Below, piece by piece: positions 17,570-27,626 of a stretch of 32,745 nt of DNA. The DNA is from Clostridium luticellarii (lineage in GTDB: Bacteria; Bacillota; Clostridia; Clostridiales; Clostridiaceae), in the NCBI RefSeq assembly GCF_002995845.1, contig NZ_PVXP01000033.1, positions 1 through 32,745 on the forward strand. Direction: 5' to 3'. The notes under the pieces were generated by a model. The model saw only the letters and a program-made list of their open reading frames with translations. It was not told the origin of the DNA and searched no databases. The first letter of the stretch is position 1. Every line of letters starts with the position of its first letter. The position numbers and the translations under genes are program-made.

Positions 17570-18847
17570 ATGAAATCTAAGGTAAAAAGTACCATAGTTT
17601 TCTTCCTGTGCATAATTTTAATAGGTTTTTTAGCTTATTCGGGAGTATATGGGGTGACTTTAGGAGGATATAAACTGAAGCCTTTTAGTGAAGTGATAAA
17701 CAGGGGACTTGATCTTCAAGGCGGAGTTTCTGTACTTGAAGAAGTTCAGGGAAATAATGTGGATCAAAAGACCATGGACAGAACAGTGGAACTTTTGTCT
17801 ATGAGAGTTAATAAATTGGGAGTAAGTGAAACAGTAGTTGCCAGAGAAGGGCAGAAGAGAATAAGAATTGACATACCGGGAAAATTTGATGCCAAGGAAG
17901 TAATAGACGGTGTGGCAAAAACCGGTGAGCTTAAATTTGTAGGTCCTGATAATAAGACCATACTTACTGGTAAAGATGTAAAAGATGCCACTGCTTCCAT
18001 TGATTCTACAAATGGGAATCAAGCTGTGATAAATCTGGAATTGAATCAGCAGGGAGCCAAAAAGTTTTCAGATGCAACCCAGAAATTTATGGGGCAGACA
18101 ATTGCAATTTATCTGGATGATCAAAAGCTTACTGAACCGCAGGTGGATGCACACATAACAGATGGAAGAGCTACCATAAGCGGCAAGAACCAGACTCTTG
18201 AGGAGGCACAAAGGCAGGCTGATTTGATAAAATCAGGAGCACTTCCTGTTACGGTAAAACCCGTACAGGTTAAAACTATAGGAGCCTCTCTGGGATCCAA
18301 TGCCCTTCCGCTAAGTGTAATGGCTGGTAAAATTGGAATAGGGCTTGTAATGCTGTTCATGCTTTTATATTATAGATTGCCCGGACTTATTGCGGATATA
18401 GCGCTTACTCTTTATGTATACATAGTTTTGGCAGCTTTTGCCAGTGTAAATGTGACACTCACCCTGGCTGGTATCGCAGCATTTCTTTTAACGGTTGGAA
18501 TGGCAGTGGATGCCAATATACTCATATTTGAAAGAACTAAGGAGGAACTCAAAAGTGGAAGAACAGTTAAGGCATCTATAGATGCAGGTTTTCGAAGAGC
18601 CATGAGTTCAATTCTGGATTCAAATATTACGTCCATTATATGCGGATTTGTGCTTTATAATGTGGGAACAGGTTCTGTAAAAGGATTTGCCCTTACACTG
18701 ATCATAGGTGTGGCTTTAAGTATGTTTACTGCAGTAACTGTAACCAGAACCCTTATGAAATTGGTAGCTAACATAGGATGGTTTAATCATAAGCAGACTA
18801 TTGGGACTTTTGGTGTACATGATTTTAGAAAGGGGTTAGTAAAATAG
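17570..18847 (+). CDS. secD: Protein translocase subunit SecD
   Basis: A 425-residue RND-type membrane protein that, with SecF, uses the proton motive force to help complete protein export. After the first membrane helix (about residues 8-28) the hallmark GLDLQGG is at 46-52, followed by a large extracytoplasmic P1 region and five further helices with AVDANILIFERTKEEL. An ATG at 17564 is contiguous with AAGGAGG (17557-17563) and too close; the ATG at 17570 is spaced six bases from it. Its stop is one base before the secF ATG. Confidence 0.97.
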   Translation: MKSKVKSTIVFFLCIILIGFLAYSGVYGVTLGGYKLKPFSEVINRGLDLQGGVSVLEEVQGNNVDQKTMDRTVELLSMRVNKLGVSETVVAREGQKRIRIDIPGKFDAKEVIDGVAKTGELKFVGPDNKTILTGKDVKDATASIDSTNGNQAVINLELNQQGAKKFSDATQKFMGQTIAIYLDDQKLTEPQVDAHITDGRATISGKNQTLEEAQRQADLIKSGALPVTVKPVQVKTIGASLGSNALPLSVMAGKIGIGLVMLFMLLYYRLPGLIADIALTLYVYIVLAAFASVNVTLTLAGIAAFLLTVGMAVDANILIFERTKEELKSGRTVKASIDAGFRRAMSSILDSNITSIICGFVLYNVGTGSVKGFALTLIIGVALSMFTAVTVTRTLMKLVANIGWFNHKQTIGTFGVHDFRKGLVK

Positions 18848-18848
18848 C

Positions 18849-19730
18849 ATGAATGGTATATATAAAATTGTTGAAAAAAGAAAGATATGGTTTACTATTT
18901 CCCTTATAATAATTGTAATTGGAATGTTCACTATGGCTACAAAAGGACTGGAGTATGGATTGGATTTTAAAGGCGGTACCATAGTGGAGATAAATTTAGG
19001 CACGGATTTTAACAAAGCAGATGTGGATGGCATAATAAAGAAATATTCTACTGATTTTCAATCCAATAAATCCGACAATAAATCTATAACTATAAAGGCT
19101 ACCTCACTTACCAATGACGATGTAAGTAAAATTGTGAAGGATGTCAAGGCTAAATACAAGAAGAGCAGTCTGACAAACCAGGAAAATATAGGAGCTGTTA
19201 TAGGAAAGGAAACCAGGATCAAAGCTTTAGAAGCCATTGTTATAGCCATTGTAGCCATGTTTATATATATAGGTATAAGATTTGAGCTCAGTTTTGGTAT
19301 GGCAGCTATTGTATCCTTAATTCATAATGTACTTGTAATGCTGTCTGTTTATGCGGTACTTAGAGTTTCCATAGATTCCAATTTTATAGCAGCAGCACTT
19401 ACAGTTATAGGGTATTCAATACATGATACCATAGTTGTTTTTGACAGGATAAGAGAAAATCAAAAATATATGAGAAGGGTGGATCCTATAATTGTGGCAG
19501 ATGCCAGCGTCACACAGACACTGGCCAGATCCATAAATACCGTACTTACCGTTGTAATAACCTTGACTGCTGTATATATTTTAGTTCCTTCCGTTAGGGT
19601 TTTTTCGGAGCCCATTCTGATAGGAATAATTACAGGATGTTATTCTTCCATATGTATAGCTAGTCCATGCTGGGTTATCATAAAAAAACATATGCTGAAG
19701 AATAGAAAAAAATCACATGAAACCACATAA
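18849..19730 (+). CDS. secF: Protein translocase subunit SecF
   Basis: A 293-residue partner of SecD with six membrane helices. The N-terminal GLDFKGG (37-43) and the RND motif GYSIHDTIVVFDRIREN are present. The ATG follows the secD stop by one base, and the ribosome-binding site AAAGGGG lies within the end of secD, so the two are translationally linked. B. subtilis fuses these as SecDF; here they are separate genes. A strong terminator follows. Confidence 0.97.
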   Translation: MNGIYKIVEKRKIWFTISLIIIVIGMFTMATKGLEYGLDFKGGTIVEINLGTDFNKADVDGIIKKYSTDFQSNKSDNKSITIKATSLTNDDVSKIVKDVKAKYKKSSLTNQENIGAVIGKETRIKALEAIVIAIVAMFIYIGIRFELSFGMAAIVSLIHNVLVMLSVYAVLRVSIDSNFIAAALTVIGYSIHDTIVVFDRIRENQKYMRRVDPIIVADASVTQTLARSINTVLTVVITLTAVYILVPSVRVFSEPILIGIITGCYSSICIASPCWVIIKKHMLKNRKKSHETT

Positions 19731-19765
19731 CTGACATTTAAAAATTACATTCAATATGATAAAAT

Positions 19766-19801
19766 AAAAAATCCAGAGTATATTGAAACTCTGGATTTTT
19801 T
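19766..19801 (+). terminator. Rho-independent terminator downstream of secF
   Basis: A perfect 14-bp stem, AAAAAATCCAGAGT (19766-19779) and ACTCTGGATTTTTT (19788-19801), whose right arm ends in a T-tract. The flanking A and T runs mean it may also work in the opposite direction. Confidence 0.88.
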
Positions 19802-19829
19802 TATTGTAGAAAATCTAACTATACTGTAT

Positions 19830-19858
19830 TTGTAATAGAAGACAATATCATTTATAAT
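19830..19858 (+). promoter_or_regulatory. Sigma-A promoter of the RecJ-like gene
   Basis: TTGTAA (19830-19835) and TATAAT (19853-19858) with a 17-nt spacer, 34 nt upstream of the gene. Together with the terminator at 19766-19801 it makes this gene a unit separate from secDF. Confidence 0.65.
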
Positions 19859-19891
19859 ATAAGTGCTTTCGATAAATTTGGAGGTCTTATT

Positions 19892-20740
19892 ATGGAGATG
19901 CAAAAAGAAAACATACAGGGTTTTAATTTTTTGGGCATGAAAAACCCATTTCTTTTGAGAAACATGGGGGAAGCTTTAAAAAGAATAATAGAAGCTGTAA
20001 ATGAAAGAGAAAAAATAGTTATATATGGCACTTGTGATTTAGATGGTATAACTTCGGTGTCTTTGTTATTACTTGTACTTAAATATCTAAATGCAGATGT
20101 AGAATATTTCATATCTGATGAGATCAATGATTTTGATATAAAATCGGATATAATAGAAAACCACATAAAGTTTTTAGGTGCGAAGCTTATAATAACTGCA
20201 GGATGCGGTATCAATTCTGTTTCTCAGATAGAATTGTGTAAAAATTTAGGAATTGATGTTATAATAACAGATTACCATAAAAGTAAAGGGGTTTTACCAG
20301 GAACCATTATTGTGGATCCGAATCAAAAACAATGTACATATCCGTATAAAGATCTAACTGCAGCAGGATTGACTTTTAAATTGTGTCAGGCCGTATCAAT
20401 GTACTATGAAATGAAATGTATAGGGAAATACCTTGATCTTGTGGCACTGGGAATTCTTTCAAGGCAGGCAGATATAAGTGGTGAAAATAGAATTATGGTT
20501 AACCAGGGCATATATTGTATAAATTATACAAATAACTATGGAGTAAGGGCTATGCTCAAGGTGAATGACATTTCAAACGTGAACAGAAAAAGTATATGTG
20601 AGCTTTCCAGCAAAATGATGTGTTCAATAAAAAACAAGAGATATATAGACAATGCAAGAATTACAGTAGAACTTTTCATAACAGAAAATATGGATAGGGC
20701 AGAGCAGATAGCCAAGTATTTGAAAAATGAAATTGTGTGA
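19892..20740 (+). CDS. Short RecJ-like DHH-family protein with degenerate metal site
   Basis: A 282-residue protein alignable by eye with the DHH core of RecJ, the 5'-3' single-strand exonuclease, and lacking the DHHA1 and OB domains (RecJ is usually about 570-790 residues). Motif I is IYGTCDLDGITS (44-55), with Thr47 where RecJ has Asp but Asp49/Asp51 kept. Motif II is TAGCG (102-106), with Gly104 replacing Asp. The DHH triad is D127-Y128-H129. In the motif-IV block before GENR (197-200), Arg191 stands where RecJ has the Asp of GTxAD. Nuclease activity is therefore doubtful. GGAGG lies seven bases before the ATG and a good promoter precedes it. The frame is intact. It occupies the usual recJ position between secF and apt. 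Confidence 0.8.
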   Translation: MEMQKENIQGFNFLGMKNPFLLRNMGEALKRIIEAVNEREKIVIYGTCDLDGITSVSLLLLVLKYLNADVEYFISDEINDFDIKSDIIENHIKFLGAKLIITAGCGINSVSQIELCKNLGIDVIITDYHKSKGVLPGTIIVDPNQKQCTYPYKDLTAAGLTFKLCQAVSMYYEMKCIGKYLDLVALGILSRQADISGENRIMVNQGIYCINYTNNYGVRAMLKVNDISNVNRKSICELSSKMMCSIKNKRYIDNARITVELFITENMDRAEQIAKYLKNEIV

Positions 20741-20757
20741 TATGCAAATGCTGTGAC

Positions 20758-20787
20758 TTGAATATTTGCCAAGGTTTAATATATAAT
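20758..20787 (+). promoter_or_regulatory. Sigma-A-type promoter of apt
   Basis: TTGAAT (20758-20763) and TATAAT (20782-20787) are 18 nt apart. A short inverted repeat GCAAAT/ATTTGC (20744-20749/20764-20769) brackets the -35. Confidence 0.5.
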
Positions 20788-20865
20788 TATAGAATAGAGG
20801 AAATATTTAATCAGGGTTAGAAATTCAGCTGTAAAATTATAAAGTCATTTTGAGGGGGAGTATAA

Positions 20866-21384
20866 GTGGATCTAAAAAACAATATAAGAGTGATAGAGGG
20901 ATTTCCCAAAAAAGGAATAAGTTTTAAAGATGTCACTACTTTACTTAAGGATAAAGATGCTTTTAAATATACTGTGGATAAAATATCTGCATATTTGAAA
21001 AATAGGAATATAGATATAGTTGTGGGCCCTGAAGCAAGAGGTTTTTTGTTTGGGGCACCTATAGCCTATGCCATAGGTGCTGGTTTTGTACCTGTTAGGA
21101 AAAAAGGGAAGCTGCCTTGTGAAACTTTGAAAACCACCTATTCTCTGGAATATGGCAATGATGAACTGGAGATGCACAAAGATGCAATAGAACCCGGGCA
21201 GAGAGTTGCAATAGTTGACGATCTGCTTGCAACTGGAGGAACTACTAGGTCTGTGGTAAAACTGGTGGAGGAAGCCGGTGGAAAAGTTGAAGCTGTAGAA
21301 TTTGTAATAGAATTAACGGGGCTCAGGGGAAGGGAAAAATTAAAGGGTTATGATGTCAATTCTTTAATTCAATACGATGTTTAA
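20866..21384 (+). CDS. apt: Adenine phosphoribosyltransferase
   Basis: A 172-residue purine-salvage enzyme making AMP from adenine and PRPP. The PRPP-binding motif [12 protein letters not shown] is at 114-125, and the family blocks [12 protein letters not shown] and [20 protein letters not shown] are present. Translation starts at GTG with GAGGGGGAG upstream. The length is standard. It lies before relA, as in B. subtilis, but relA appears to have its own promoter. Confidence 0.97.
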   Translation: MDLKNNIRVIEGFPKKGISFKDVTTLLKDKDAFKYTVDKISAYLKNRNIDIVVGPEARGFLFGAPIAYAIGAGFVPVRKKGKLPCETLKTTYSLEYGNDELEMHKDAIEPGQRVAIVDDLLATGGTTRSVVKLVEEAGGKVEAVEFVIELTGLRGREKLKGYDVNSLIQYDV

Positions 21385-21471
21385 AGTTTATCCGATAAGG
21401 TTCAGGATACGAAAAGCATTTCTCATTGGTAAACTCCATCTGGATCAGAGAACCGCTTGATCAATTTTAAA

Positions 21472-21500
21472 TTGCAAGTTTTAATGGTATATAATATAAT
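21472..21500 (+). promoter_or_regulatory. Sigma-A promoter of relA
   Basis: TTGCAA (21472-21477) and TATAAT (21495-21500) with a 17-nt spacer. Transcription would begin near 21507, only a few bases before the leader hairpin. Confidence 0.6.
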
Positions 21501-21513
21501 GTTAATAAAAAAT

Positions 21514-21540
21514 AATGGCTGGTTTAATAGACCAGCCATT
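21514..21540 (+). promoter_or_regulatory. Hairpin at the 5' end of the relA leader
   Basis: AATGGCTGGT (21514-21523) and ACCAGCCATT (21531-21540) form a perfect 10-bp stem with a seven-base loop, just upstream of the relA Shine-Dalgarno GAGGAG (21547-21552). No T-tract follows, so a terminator is unlikely. An mRNA-stabilising or regulatory role is inferred. Confidence 0.5.
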
Positions 21541-21559
21541 GATTTTGAGGAGTACCGGT

Positions 21560-23734
21560 ATGTTAGAACGATTAATAGAGTTAATAGATAAAAATTGCAA
21601 TAATGTAGATAAAGATATGGTCAAAAAAGCTTATTATTTTGCCGATAAAGCTCATAAAAAGCAGAAAAGGGAATCTGGTGAACCCTATATAATGCATCCT
21701 GTAGAAGTGGCTTGTATATTGGCGGAAATGGGTCTGGATACGGGTACCATAGTAGCGGGACTTCTGCATGATGTGATTGAAGATACTAACTTTAATCATG
21801 AAGATGTAAGCAGAGAATTTAGTCCTGAGGTGGCAAACCTTGTGGAAGGTGTCACTAAGCTGGGGAAAATAGAATATAAAACCAAAGAGGAGCAGCAGGC
21901 GGATAATGTGAGAAAAATGCTGCTTGCCATGGCAGATGATATCAGAGTCATACTTATAAAGCTAGCAGACAGGCTTCATAATATGAGAACATTAAAGTAT
22001 CTGCCTGTGGAAAAGCAGAAGGAAAAAGCCAAGGAAACCTTTGATATATATGCACCACTGGCGCATAGGCTGGGAATGTCGAAAATTAAATGGGAGCTTG
22101 AAGATCTGGCTTTTAGATATATAAATCAAAATGAATACTATTTTATAGTGAGGAAAATTGCGGAAAAAAGGGTAGAGAGGGAAAAATATATAGATCAGAT
22201 AATAAAACAGTTAAAAGAAAATTTGAAGAAGGCCGGTATAGAGTCAGATATTGAGGGTAGGCCAAAGCATTTTTACAGTATCTATAGAAAAATGGTGAAG
22301 AAAAATAAAACCATAGATCAAATTTTTGATTTGACTGCTGTGAGAATTTTGGTGGATAATGTAAAAGATTGTTATGCTTCTCTTGGAATAGCCCATACTA
22401 TATATAAACCTATACCAGGAAGGTTTAAGGATTACATTGCCATGCCAAAACCCAATATGTATCAGTCACTGCATTCCACTGTCATAGGACCCCAGGGAAA
22501 GCCCTTTGAAATACAGATAAGGACTTTTGAAATGCACAAGACTGCGGAATATGGTATAGCAGCTCACTGGAAGTATAAAGAAGGTGTGGAAACTGCAAAT
22601 GATATAGATAAAAAACTCACCTGGCTCAGGGAAATGCTGGAATGGCAGAGAGAAACTTCGGATGCAGAAGAATTCATGGAGAGGTTCAAAATAGACCTGT
22701 TTTCAGATGAAGTATTTGTATTTACGCCTAAAGGTACTGTTATAAATCTGCCCTATGAGGCAACTCCTATAGATTTTGCCTATAAAATACATACAGACAT
22801 AGGAAACAGCTGTATTGGGGCAAAAGTCAGCGGAAAGATGGTACCTCTGGATTATCATTTGAAAACCGGTGAAATTGTAGAAATACTTGTATCCAGTACG
22901 CCCAAAGGCCCCAGTATCGACTGGCTGAATGTAGTCAAGAGCAATCAGGCCAAAAGCAAGATAAGGTCCTGGTTTAAAAAGGCCAAAAGAGAAGAAAATA
23001 TATTGAAGGGAAAAGAGCTGCTGGAAAAGGAGACTAAGAAACAGGGATATAATTTTGGAGAAATTGCAAAAGGTGAAATTATAAATTCTGTACTAAAAAA
23101 ATATAATATGAATTCTCTGGATGATCTTTATGCTTCAGTGGGAGTTGGCGGTTTGAATCCTTCCACCATAGTTTTGAAGATGAAGGATATGTATATTCAA
23201 ACTACCAAAATGGATATTGATGATTGGAAAAAGATAAAGGATAAACTGGATAAATTTACAGCTAAACCACATAGGAAACGTAAAGATTCACCGGGAGTGA
23301 TTGTAAAGGGTGAAACCAATGTTCTTGTTAGATTTGCAAAATGCTGTAATCCAGTACCAGGAGATTTTATAATAGGATATATAACCAAGGGAAGGGGAGT
23401 TTCCATTCATAGGAGAGATTGTAAAAATATAGAGTTTTTACTAAAAAACAAAAACAACAAGGTAGTGGATGTGAGCTGGGGAAAACCCAAGGGAGAATAC
23501 ATTACTGAAATTAAAATAGAAGGTGATGACAGGCAGAAGCTTTTATCTGAATTGATGGACATAATAAATGACAGCAAAATTTGTCTCTATGCTGTAAATG
23601 CCAAACCGGTTAGGGGTGGAATAGCTGTTATAGATATGAAGCTGAAGATATCAAGTATTGATGAGCTTAAAGATGTGATGAGAAAGCTTAGAAAGGTGAA
23701 GGGAGTTAAGGAGGTCTACAGGACAAAAAACTAA
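21560..23734 (+). CDS. relA: Bifunctional (p)ppGpp synthetase/hydrolase Rel
   Basis: A 724-residue stringent-response enzyme. The N-terminal HD hydrolase domain retains the metal-binding HD pair (His70-Asp71 in LLHDVIEDT), so both hydrolysis and synthesis of (p)ppGpp are expected. The synthetase domain follows ([26 protein letters not shown]), then TGS ([14 protein letters not shown]), a zinc-finger-like stretch ([18 protein letters not shown]) and a C-terminal ACT domain (about residues 655-724). An ATG at 21515 lies inside the leader hairpin; the ATG at 21560 follows GAGGAG by seven bases and gives the family N-terminus. dtd follows after 25 nt. Confidence 0.97.
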   Translation: MLERLIELIDKNCNNVDKDMVKKAYYFADKAHKKQKRESGEPYIMHPVEVACILAEMGLDTGTIVAGLLHDVIEDTNFNHEDVSREFSPEVANLVEGVTKLGKIEYKTKEEQQADNVRKMLLAMADDIRVILIKLADRLHNMRTLKYLPVEKQKEKAKETFDIYAPLAHRLGMSKIKWELEDLAFRYINQNEYYFIVRKIAEKRVEREKYIDQIIKQLKENLKKAGIESDIEGRPKHFYSIYRKMVKKNKTIDQIFDLTAVRILVDNVKDCYASLGIAHTIYKPIPGRFKDYIAMPKPNMYQSLHSTVIGPQGKPFEIQIRTFEMHKTAEYGIAAHWKYKEGVETANDIDKKLTWLREMLEWQRETSDAEEFMERFKIDLFSDEVFVFTPKGTVINLPYEATPIDFAYKIHTDIGNSCIGAKVSGKMVPLDYHLKTGEIVEILVSSTPKGPSIDWLNVVKSNQAKSKIRSWFKKAKREENILKGKELLEKETKKQGYNFGEIAKGEIINSVLKKYNMNSLDDLYASVGVGGLNPSTIVLKMKDMYIQTTKMDIDDWKKIKDKLDKFTAKPHRKRKDSPGVIVKGETNVLVRFAKCCNPVPGDFIIGYITKGRGVSIHRRDCKNIEFLLKNKNNKVVDVSWGKPKGEYITEIKIEGDDRQKLLSELMDIINDSKICLYAVNAKPVRGGIAVIDMKLKISSIDELKDVMRKLRKVKGVKEVYRTKN

Positions 23735-23759
23735 CTATTATATTGTGAGGTGTTGTTTT

Positions 23760-24209
23760 ATGCGTGCTGTAATTCAGAGGGTCAAAAGTTCTAAAGTTGA
23801 AGTGGATGGAAGGGTTATAGGCAAAATAGAGAGAGGATTAAATGTGCTTTTGGGGATATCCGTAGACGATAAAGATGAAGATATTACCTATATGAAAGAT
23901 AAAATACTGAATTTAAGGATATTTGAGGATGAAAATGGAAAGTTGAACAAATCACTTCTTGACGTAAAAGGAGAATTGCTAGTAATTTCACAATTTACCC
24001 TGTATGGGGATTGTAGAAAAGGGAGAAGACCAAGCTTTATAAGAGCTCTGTCGGGAGATAAGGCCCAGGGTCTGTATGAGAAATTTGTAAGTGAGTGCAG
24101 AAATTCAGTGGAAAAAGTGGAGACTGGTAAATTTGGTGCAGATATGATGGTAACCATAGAAAATGATGGTCCGGTAACCATAATGGCTGATAGTGAAAAG
24201 AAATTCTAG
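23760..24209 (+). CDS. dtd: D-aminoacyl-tRNA deacylase
   Basis: A 149-residue enzyme, exactly the family length. It removes D-amino acids mischarged on tRNA. The two signature motifs are visible: [17 protein letters not shown] in the middle and the Gly-cis-Pro motif [10 protein letters not shown] at the C-terminus. A GTG at 23745 would add five residues, but GAGGTG (23747-23752) is placed for the ATG at 23760 (MRAVIQRV, typical). It is probably cotranscribed with relA, as in B. subtilis. Confidence 0.97.
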   Translation: MRAVIQRVKSSKVEVDGRVIGKIERGLNVLLGISVDDKDEDITYMKDKILNLRIFEDENGKLNKSLLDVKGELLVISQFTLYGDCRKGRRPSFIRALSGDKAQGLYEKFVSECRNSVEKVETGKFGADMMVTIENDGPVTIMADSEKKF

Positions 24210-24239
24210 GATAAATTGATCAATAAAGGAGGTACTTTT

Positions 24240-24842
24240 ATGAAATTAAGAAAATTAGTTGTGGGGGTTTATGCTGCTAATTGTTATATATTATCGGATG
24301 AAAATACAGCAGAGTGTGCAGTAATCGATCCTGGTGGAGATTTAAATGATATACTAAAGGTCATAGATGCTTCTAAATGCAAGGTAAAGTATATACTGCT
24401 GACTCATGGTCATGCAGATCATATGGAAGCAGCTGAACAGGTGAAAAGTAGATATAACGCCCCTATAGGCATAAACAAGCTGGACTATGAAATGATACAG
24501 AGAGGAGAGCTTATGTATGGCACTATGACTGAAGAACCGGATATTTATTTCAAAGACAACCAGATATTTGAAATTGGAGATATGAAGCTGAAAGTGGTAT
24601 TCACTCCCGGGCATACACCTGGAGGGGTGAGTTTTTTAGTTGAAAATCTGGCCTTCACCGGAGATACACTCTTTCAGGGTTCTGTTGGCAGAACTGATTT
24701 TGCCGGAGGGGATTATAATACGATTATAGCCAGTATAAAAAATAGGCTTATGGTTCTTCCAGATGAGACAGAAGTACTGCCGGGTCATGGACTTAAAAGC
24801 TTTATTGGAAAGGAGAAAATCTACAATTCGTTCTTGCAGTAG
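24240..24842 (+). CDS. Glyoxalase-II-like metallo-beta-lactamase-fold hydrolase
   Basis: A 200-residue cytoplasmic MBL-fold hydrolase. The metal motif T-H56-G-H58-A-D60-H61 is followed by TPGHTPGG and FTGDTLFQGSVGRTD, and the last metal histidine in LPGHG. It resembles the YqgX/GloB-like family of thioesterases, whose in vivo substrate is often unassigned. The ATG at 24240 has AAAGGAGG ideally spaced; a more upstream ATG at 24216 has no such site. It lies between dtd and hemZ, probably in one operon. Confidence 0.9.
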   Translation: MKLRKLVVGVYAANCYILSDENTAECAVIDPGGDLNDILKVIDASKCKVKYILLTHGHADHMEAAEQVKSRYNAPIGINKLDYEMIQRGELMYGTMTEEPDIYFKDNQIFEIGDMKLKVVFTPGHTPGGVSFLVENLAFTGDTLFQGSVGRTDFAGGDYNTIIASIKNRLMVLPDETEVLPGHGLKSFIGKEKIYNSFLQ

Positions 24843-24864
24843 CAGAATGCCGATTTGCGTAAAT

Positions 24865-26295
24865 ATGAAAATAAAAGTTAAATTAAACCCTGACAGGTAC
24901 AGATATCAAGTGTTTCAAATAATCAATTTGTTTTATGAGCTCACAGATATAATTTTTGTAAAAGATGAAAACTGGGATTTTAGAATTGAAGAAATTCAAA
25001 ATACCATTTCAGTAGAGGACAGGCAGAGTATTCATAAAATAAAATTTCAAAATGATCTGACAGATAATGAAAATATAAAAAAAGCAGTATTTTTATATTT
25101 TAGTCAGAGGATAAAAAGGAGGCTGCCCTGGGGTACTCTGATTGGAATAAGGCCGAGCAAAATAGCTTTTAAGCTGATAAAAGAAGGTAAGAGCCAGCAG
25201 GGTATAGTGGAGTATTTTCACAGACATTTTTGCTGTGAAAATGAAAAAGCACAGCTTTGTATTGATATAGCAAATGGCGAAAGGAAAGTGGTAAACACCA
25301 GCAGTAAAAATGTAAGTGTGTATATAGGCATGCCTTTTTGTCCTACCAGGTGCATTTACTGTTCTTTTGCCTCCAATTCAATTGAAAAGTGCAAGAATAT
25401 TGTAGGAGATTATCTCAATGGGCTTACTTATGAATTGAGACAGATTTCAAGCTATATAAAAAAGCATGACTTGAATATAGAATGTGTTTATTTTGGTGGA
25501 GGTACTCCCACCTCTATAAGTGATGAAAAATTTGAAAAAATAATGAATGAAATATATAATGATTTTGTATGTCATTGTAAAATAAAAGAATTTGATGTGG
25601 AATGCGGCAGACCGGACAGTATAACTTTGAATAAATTGGAAATTATGAAGAAATATAAGGTAAATAGGATAAGTATAAATCCACAGACAATGAATGATGA
25701 TACACTGAAGTTTATTGGGAGAAGACATTCCGTGAAGGATATAAGGGAAAAATTTCATATGGCAAGGCAGTGCGGATTTGACAATATAAACATGGATATA
25801 ATTGTAGGCCTTCCCGGTGAGGGCATGGATCATATGAATAGAACCTGTGAGGAGATAGAAAGACTCTCTCCGGACAATCTTACAGTGCATGGACTGTCTT
25901 TAAAAAGAGGATCCAGGCTGTATGAAAATATAATGAACAATGTGAAATACTCCATTGCCGGAAGCAGGGAATTGAATTCTATGTATGAGAGAGCGGCTTT
26001 TTTGGCCAGGACTTTGAATATGAAGCCATATTACATGTACAGACAAAAAAATATGGTGGGCAATATGGAGAATGTAGGGTACAGAAAATCCAGTAATTCA
26101 GGAATTTACAATATAGAAATGATCGAAGAGCAGCAGACCATAATAGCTTGTGGAGCTGATGCAGTTACCAAAGTTATATTTTTAGATGAAAATAGACTGG
26201 AAAGACAGGCAAATGTAAAGGATGTGAGAGAGTACGTAAACAGGGTGGATGAGATGGTTCAAAAGAAAATAAAACTTCTGGACACATTGTATTGA
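24865..26295 (+). CDS. hemZ: Radical-SAM coproporphyrinogen III oxidase-like protein HemZ
   Basis: A 476-residue radical-SAM protein of the HemN/HemZ group. The [4Fe-4S] motif is Cys159-x3-Cys163-x2-Cys166 ([12 protein letters not shown]), preceded by Tyr within VYIGMPF as in HemN-type enzymes. YFGGGTPTS binds S-adenosylmethionine, and [12 protein letters not shown] and the C-terminal YMYRQKNM follow. The family is annotated as oxygen-independent coproporphyrinogen dehydrogenase, although in organisms lacking heme some members do other chemistry. The start is uncertain: ATG 24865 (MKIKVKLN) resembles family N-termini; ATG 24847 would add six residues. Neither has a strong ribosome-binding site, suggesting coupling to the upstream gene. 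Confidence 0.88.
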   Translation: MKIKVKLNPDRYRYQVFQIINLFYELTDIIFVKDENWDFRIEEIQNTISVEDRQSIHKIKFQNDLTDNENIKKAVFLYFSQRIKRRLPWGTLIGIRPSKIAFKLIKEGKSQQGIVEYFHRHFCCENEKAQLCIDIANGERKVVNTSSKNVSVYIGMPFCPTRCIYCSFASNSIEKCKNIVGDYLNGLTYELRQISSYIKKHDLNIECVYFGGGTPTSISDEKFEKIMNEIYNDFVCHCKIKEFDVECGRPDSITLNKLEIMKKYKVNRISINPQTMNDDTLKFIGRRHSVKDIREKFHMARQCGFDNINMDIIVGLPGEGMDHMNRTCEEIERLSPDNLTVHGLSLKRGSRLYENIMNNVKYSIAGSRELNSMYERAAFLARTLNMKPYYMYRQKNMVGNMENVGYRKSSNSGIYNIEMIEEQQTIIACGADAVTKVIFLDENRLERQANVKDVREYVNRVDEMVQKKIKLLDTLY

Positions 26296-26375
26296 ATTCA
26301 ATTAATATATTGCAAGTAGATTGTGAGAAAATACGCGGCTTTTTCACCGTGCAGATAGGGAGGAAACAAAGTATT

Positions 26376-27626
26376 ATGATTATACAAGCACCTAGAGGTA
26401 CCAAGGATATATTGCCTACGGAGTCTTATAAATGGCATTATGTAGAGAATATATTTAAAAATATAGCGGTTTCTTATGGATACAGAGAGATAAGGACTCC
26501 TGTGTTTGAATATACGGAGCTTTTTGAAAGAGGAGTAGGAGAAACTACGGATGTGGTTCAGAAAGAGATGTACACATTTGAAGATAAATCAGGAAGAAGT
26601 CTTACTCTCAAGGCAGAGGGAACTTCGCCGGCAGTAAGGGCTTTTGTGGAGAGCAGTTTGTACAATGAGGCACAGCCTACTAAATTGTTTTATTTTACAC
26701 CGGTTTTAAGATATGAAAGCGTCCAAAAAGGCAGGCTTAGAGAGCACCATCAATTTGGGATAGAAGCTTTTGGCGCCGGGGAAGCTTCGCTGGATGCGGA
26801 AGTCATAAGCCTGGCAATGAGAGTGTATAGGGAACTGGGGATAAAAGGTCTGGAACTTAATATAAACAGTATAGGATGTCCCAAATGCAGAAAGAAATAT
26901 AATGAGATTTTGAAGAGTTTTTTGTCTGAAAGATACGATGAATTGTGTGATACCTGCAAGAGCAGATTTCACAAAAATCCCATGAGAATACTTGACTGCA
27001 AAGAGGACAGCTGCAAAAGAATAGTGAAAGAGGCACCGCTGATACTGGATTATCTCTGTGATGAATGCAAAGAGCATTTTGAAGCTTTACAGGATTATTT
27101 AACTGCTCTCGGAATAAAATATAAGATAAATCCACTTATAGTGAGAGGACTTGATTATTACAGCAAAACTGTATTTGAAATAATCGACAAGAACATAACT
27201 GTATGTGGAGGTGGAAGATATGATTATCTTATAGAAGAAGTGGGAGGCCCCAAAATGCCTGCTGTAGGATTTGGCATGGGAATAGAGAGAACACTTCTTA
27301 CATTGGAGGAAAATGACATAGAAATACCAAAACTCCCCTATATAGATCTGTATATAGGCTCTATGGGAGACAAGGCCGGTATAAAGGCACTTCAGCTGGC
27401 TAATGAATTGAGGGAGAGAAATTTAAGGTGTGAATGTGATCATATGAATAGAAGTGTGAAAGCTGAAATGAAATATGCCAATAAGATAGACGTCAGATTT
27501 ACAGCTATAATAGGTGAAAATGAGCTGCAGTCGAATTCTGCTAAATTCAAGAGAATGTCTGATGGAGAGCAATTTGAAATTTCTCTGGACAATATAGATG
27601 AAATCTTGAATGTGGTTAAGCTATAA
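26376..27626 (+). CDS. hisS: Histidyl-tRNA synthetase
   Basis: A 416-residue class II synthetase that charges tRNA-His. Motif 1 begins [27 protein letters not shown] and [11 protein letters not shown] (motif 2) follow; the histidine-specific [13 protein letters not shown] and GGGRYDYL are intact. Motif 3 is GFGMGIERT, and a C-terminal anticodon-binding domain completes the protein. The cysteine pairs in the insertion (CPKC, CDTC, CDEC) are usual in Firmicutes. GGGAGG (26358-26363) lies 12 bases before the ATG; an in-frame ATG at 26292 overlaps hemZ and is not favoured. No T-box leader was found. Confidence 0.97.
   Translation: MIIQAPRGTKDILPTESYKWHYVENIFKNIAVSYGYREIRTPVFEYTELFERGVGETTDVVQKEMYTFEDKSGRSLTLKAEGTSPAVRAFVESSLYNEAQPTKLFYFTPVLRYESVQKGRLREHHQFGIEAFGAGEASLDAEVISLAMRVYRELGIKGLELNINSIGCPKCRKKYNEILKSFLSERYDELCDTCKSRFHKNPMRILDCKEDSCKRIVKEAPLILDYLCDECKEHFEALQDYLTALGIKYKINPLIVRGLDYYSKTVFEIIDKNITVCGGGRYDYLIEEVGGPKMPAVGFGMGIERTLLTLEENDIEIPKLPYIDLYIGSMGDKAGIKALQLANELRERNLRCECDHMNRSVKAEMKYANKIDVRFTAIIGENELQSNSAKFKRMSDGEQFEISLDNIDEILNVVKL

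Noticed and set aside
17660-18022. Minus-strand open frame of 120 codons inside secD
   Set aside because: It lies wholly within a well-supported gene on the other strand, and its translation shows no domain. The same applies to the other antisense frames across relA, hisS, aspS, hemZ and queA.
21385-21470. Possible TPP riboswitch or terminator after apt (ATCTGGATCAGAG and weak inverted repeats)
   Set aside because: The conserved TPP core is not present and the neighbouring gene is not a thiamine gene. The stem AGTTTATCC/GGTAAACT (21385-21393/21428-21435) is short and bulged, and no T-run follows.
26296-26375. T-box or other leader before hisS
   Set aside because: No T-box antiterminator sequence (GGTGGNACCGCG type), specifier loop or terminator is present in this short gap.
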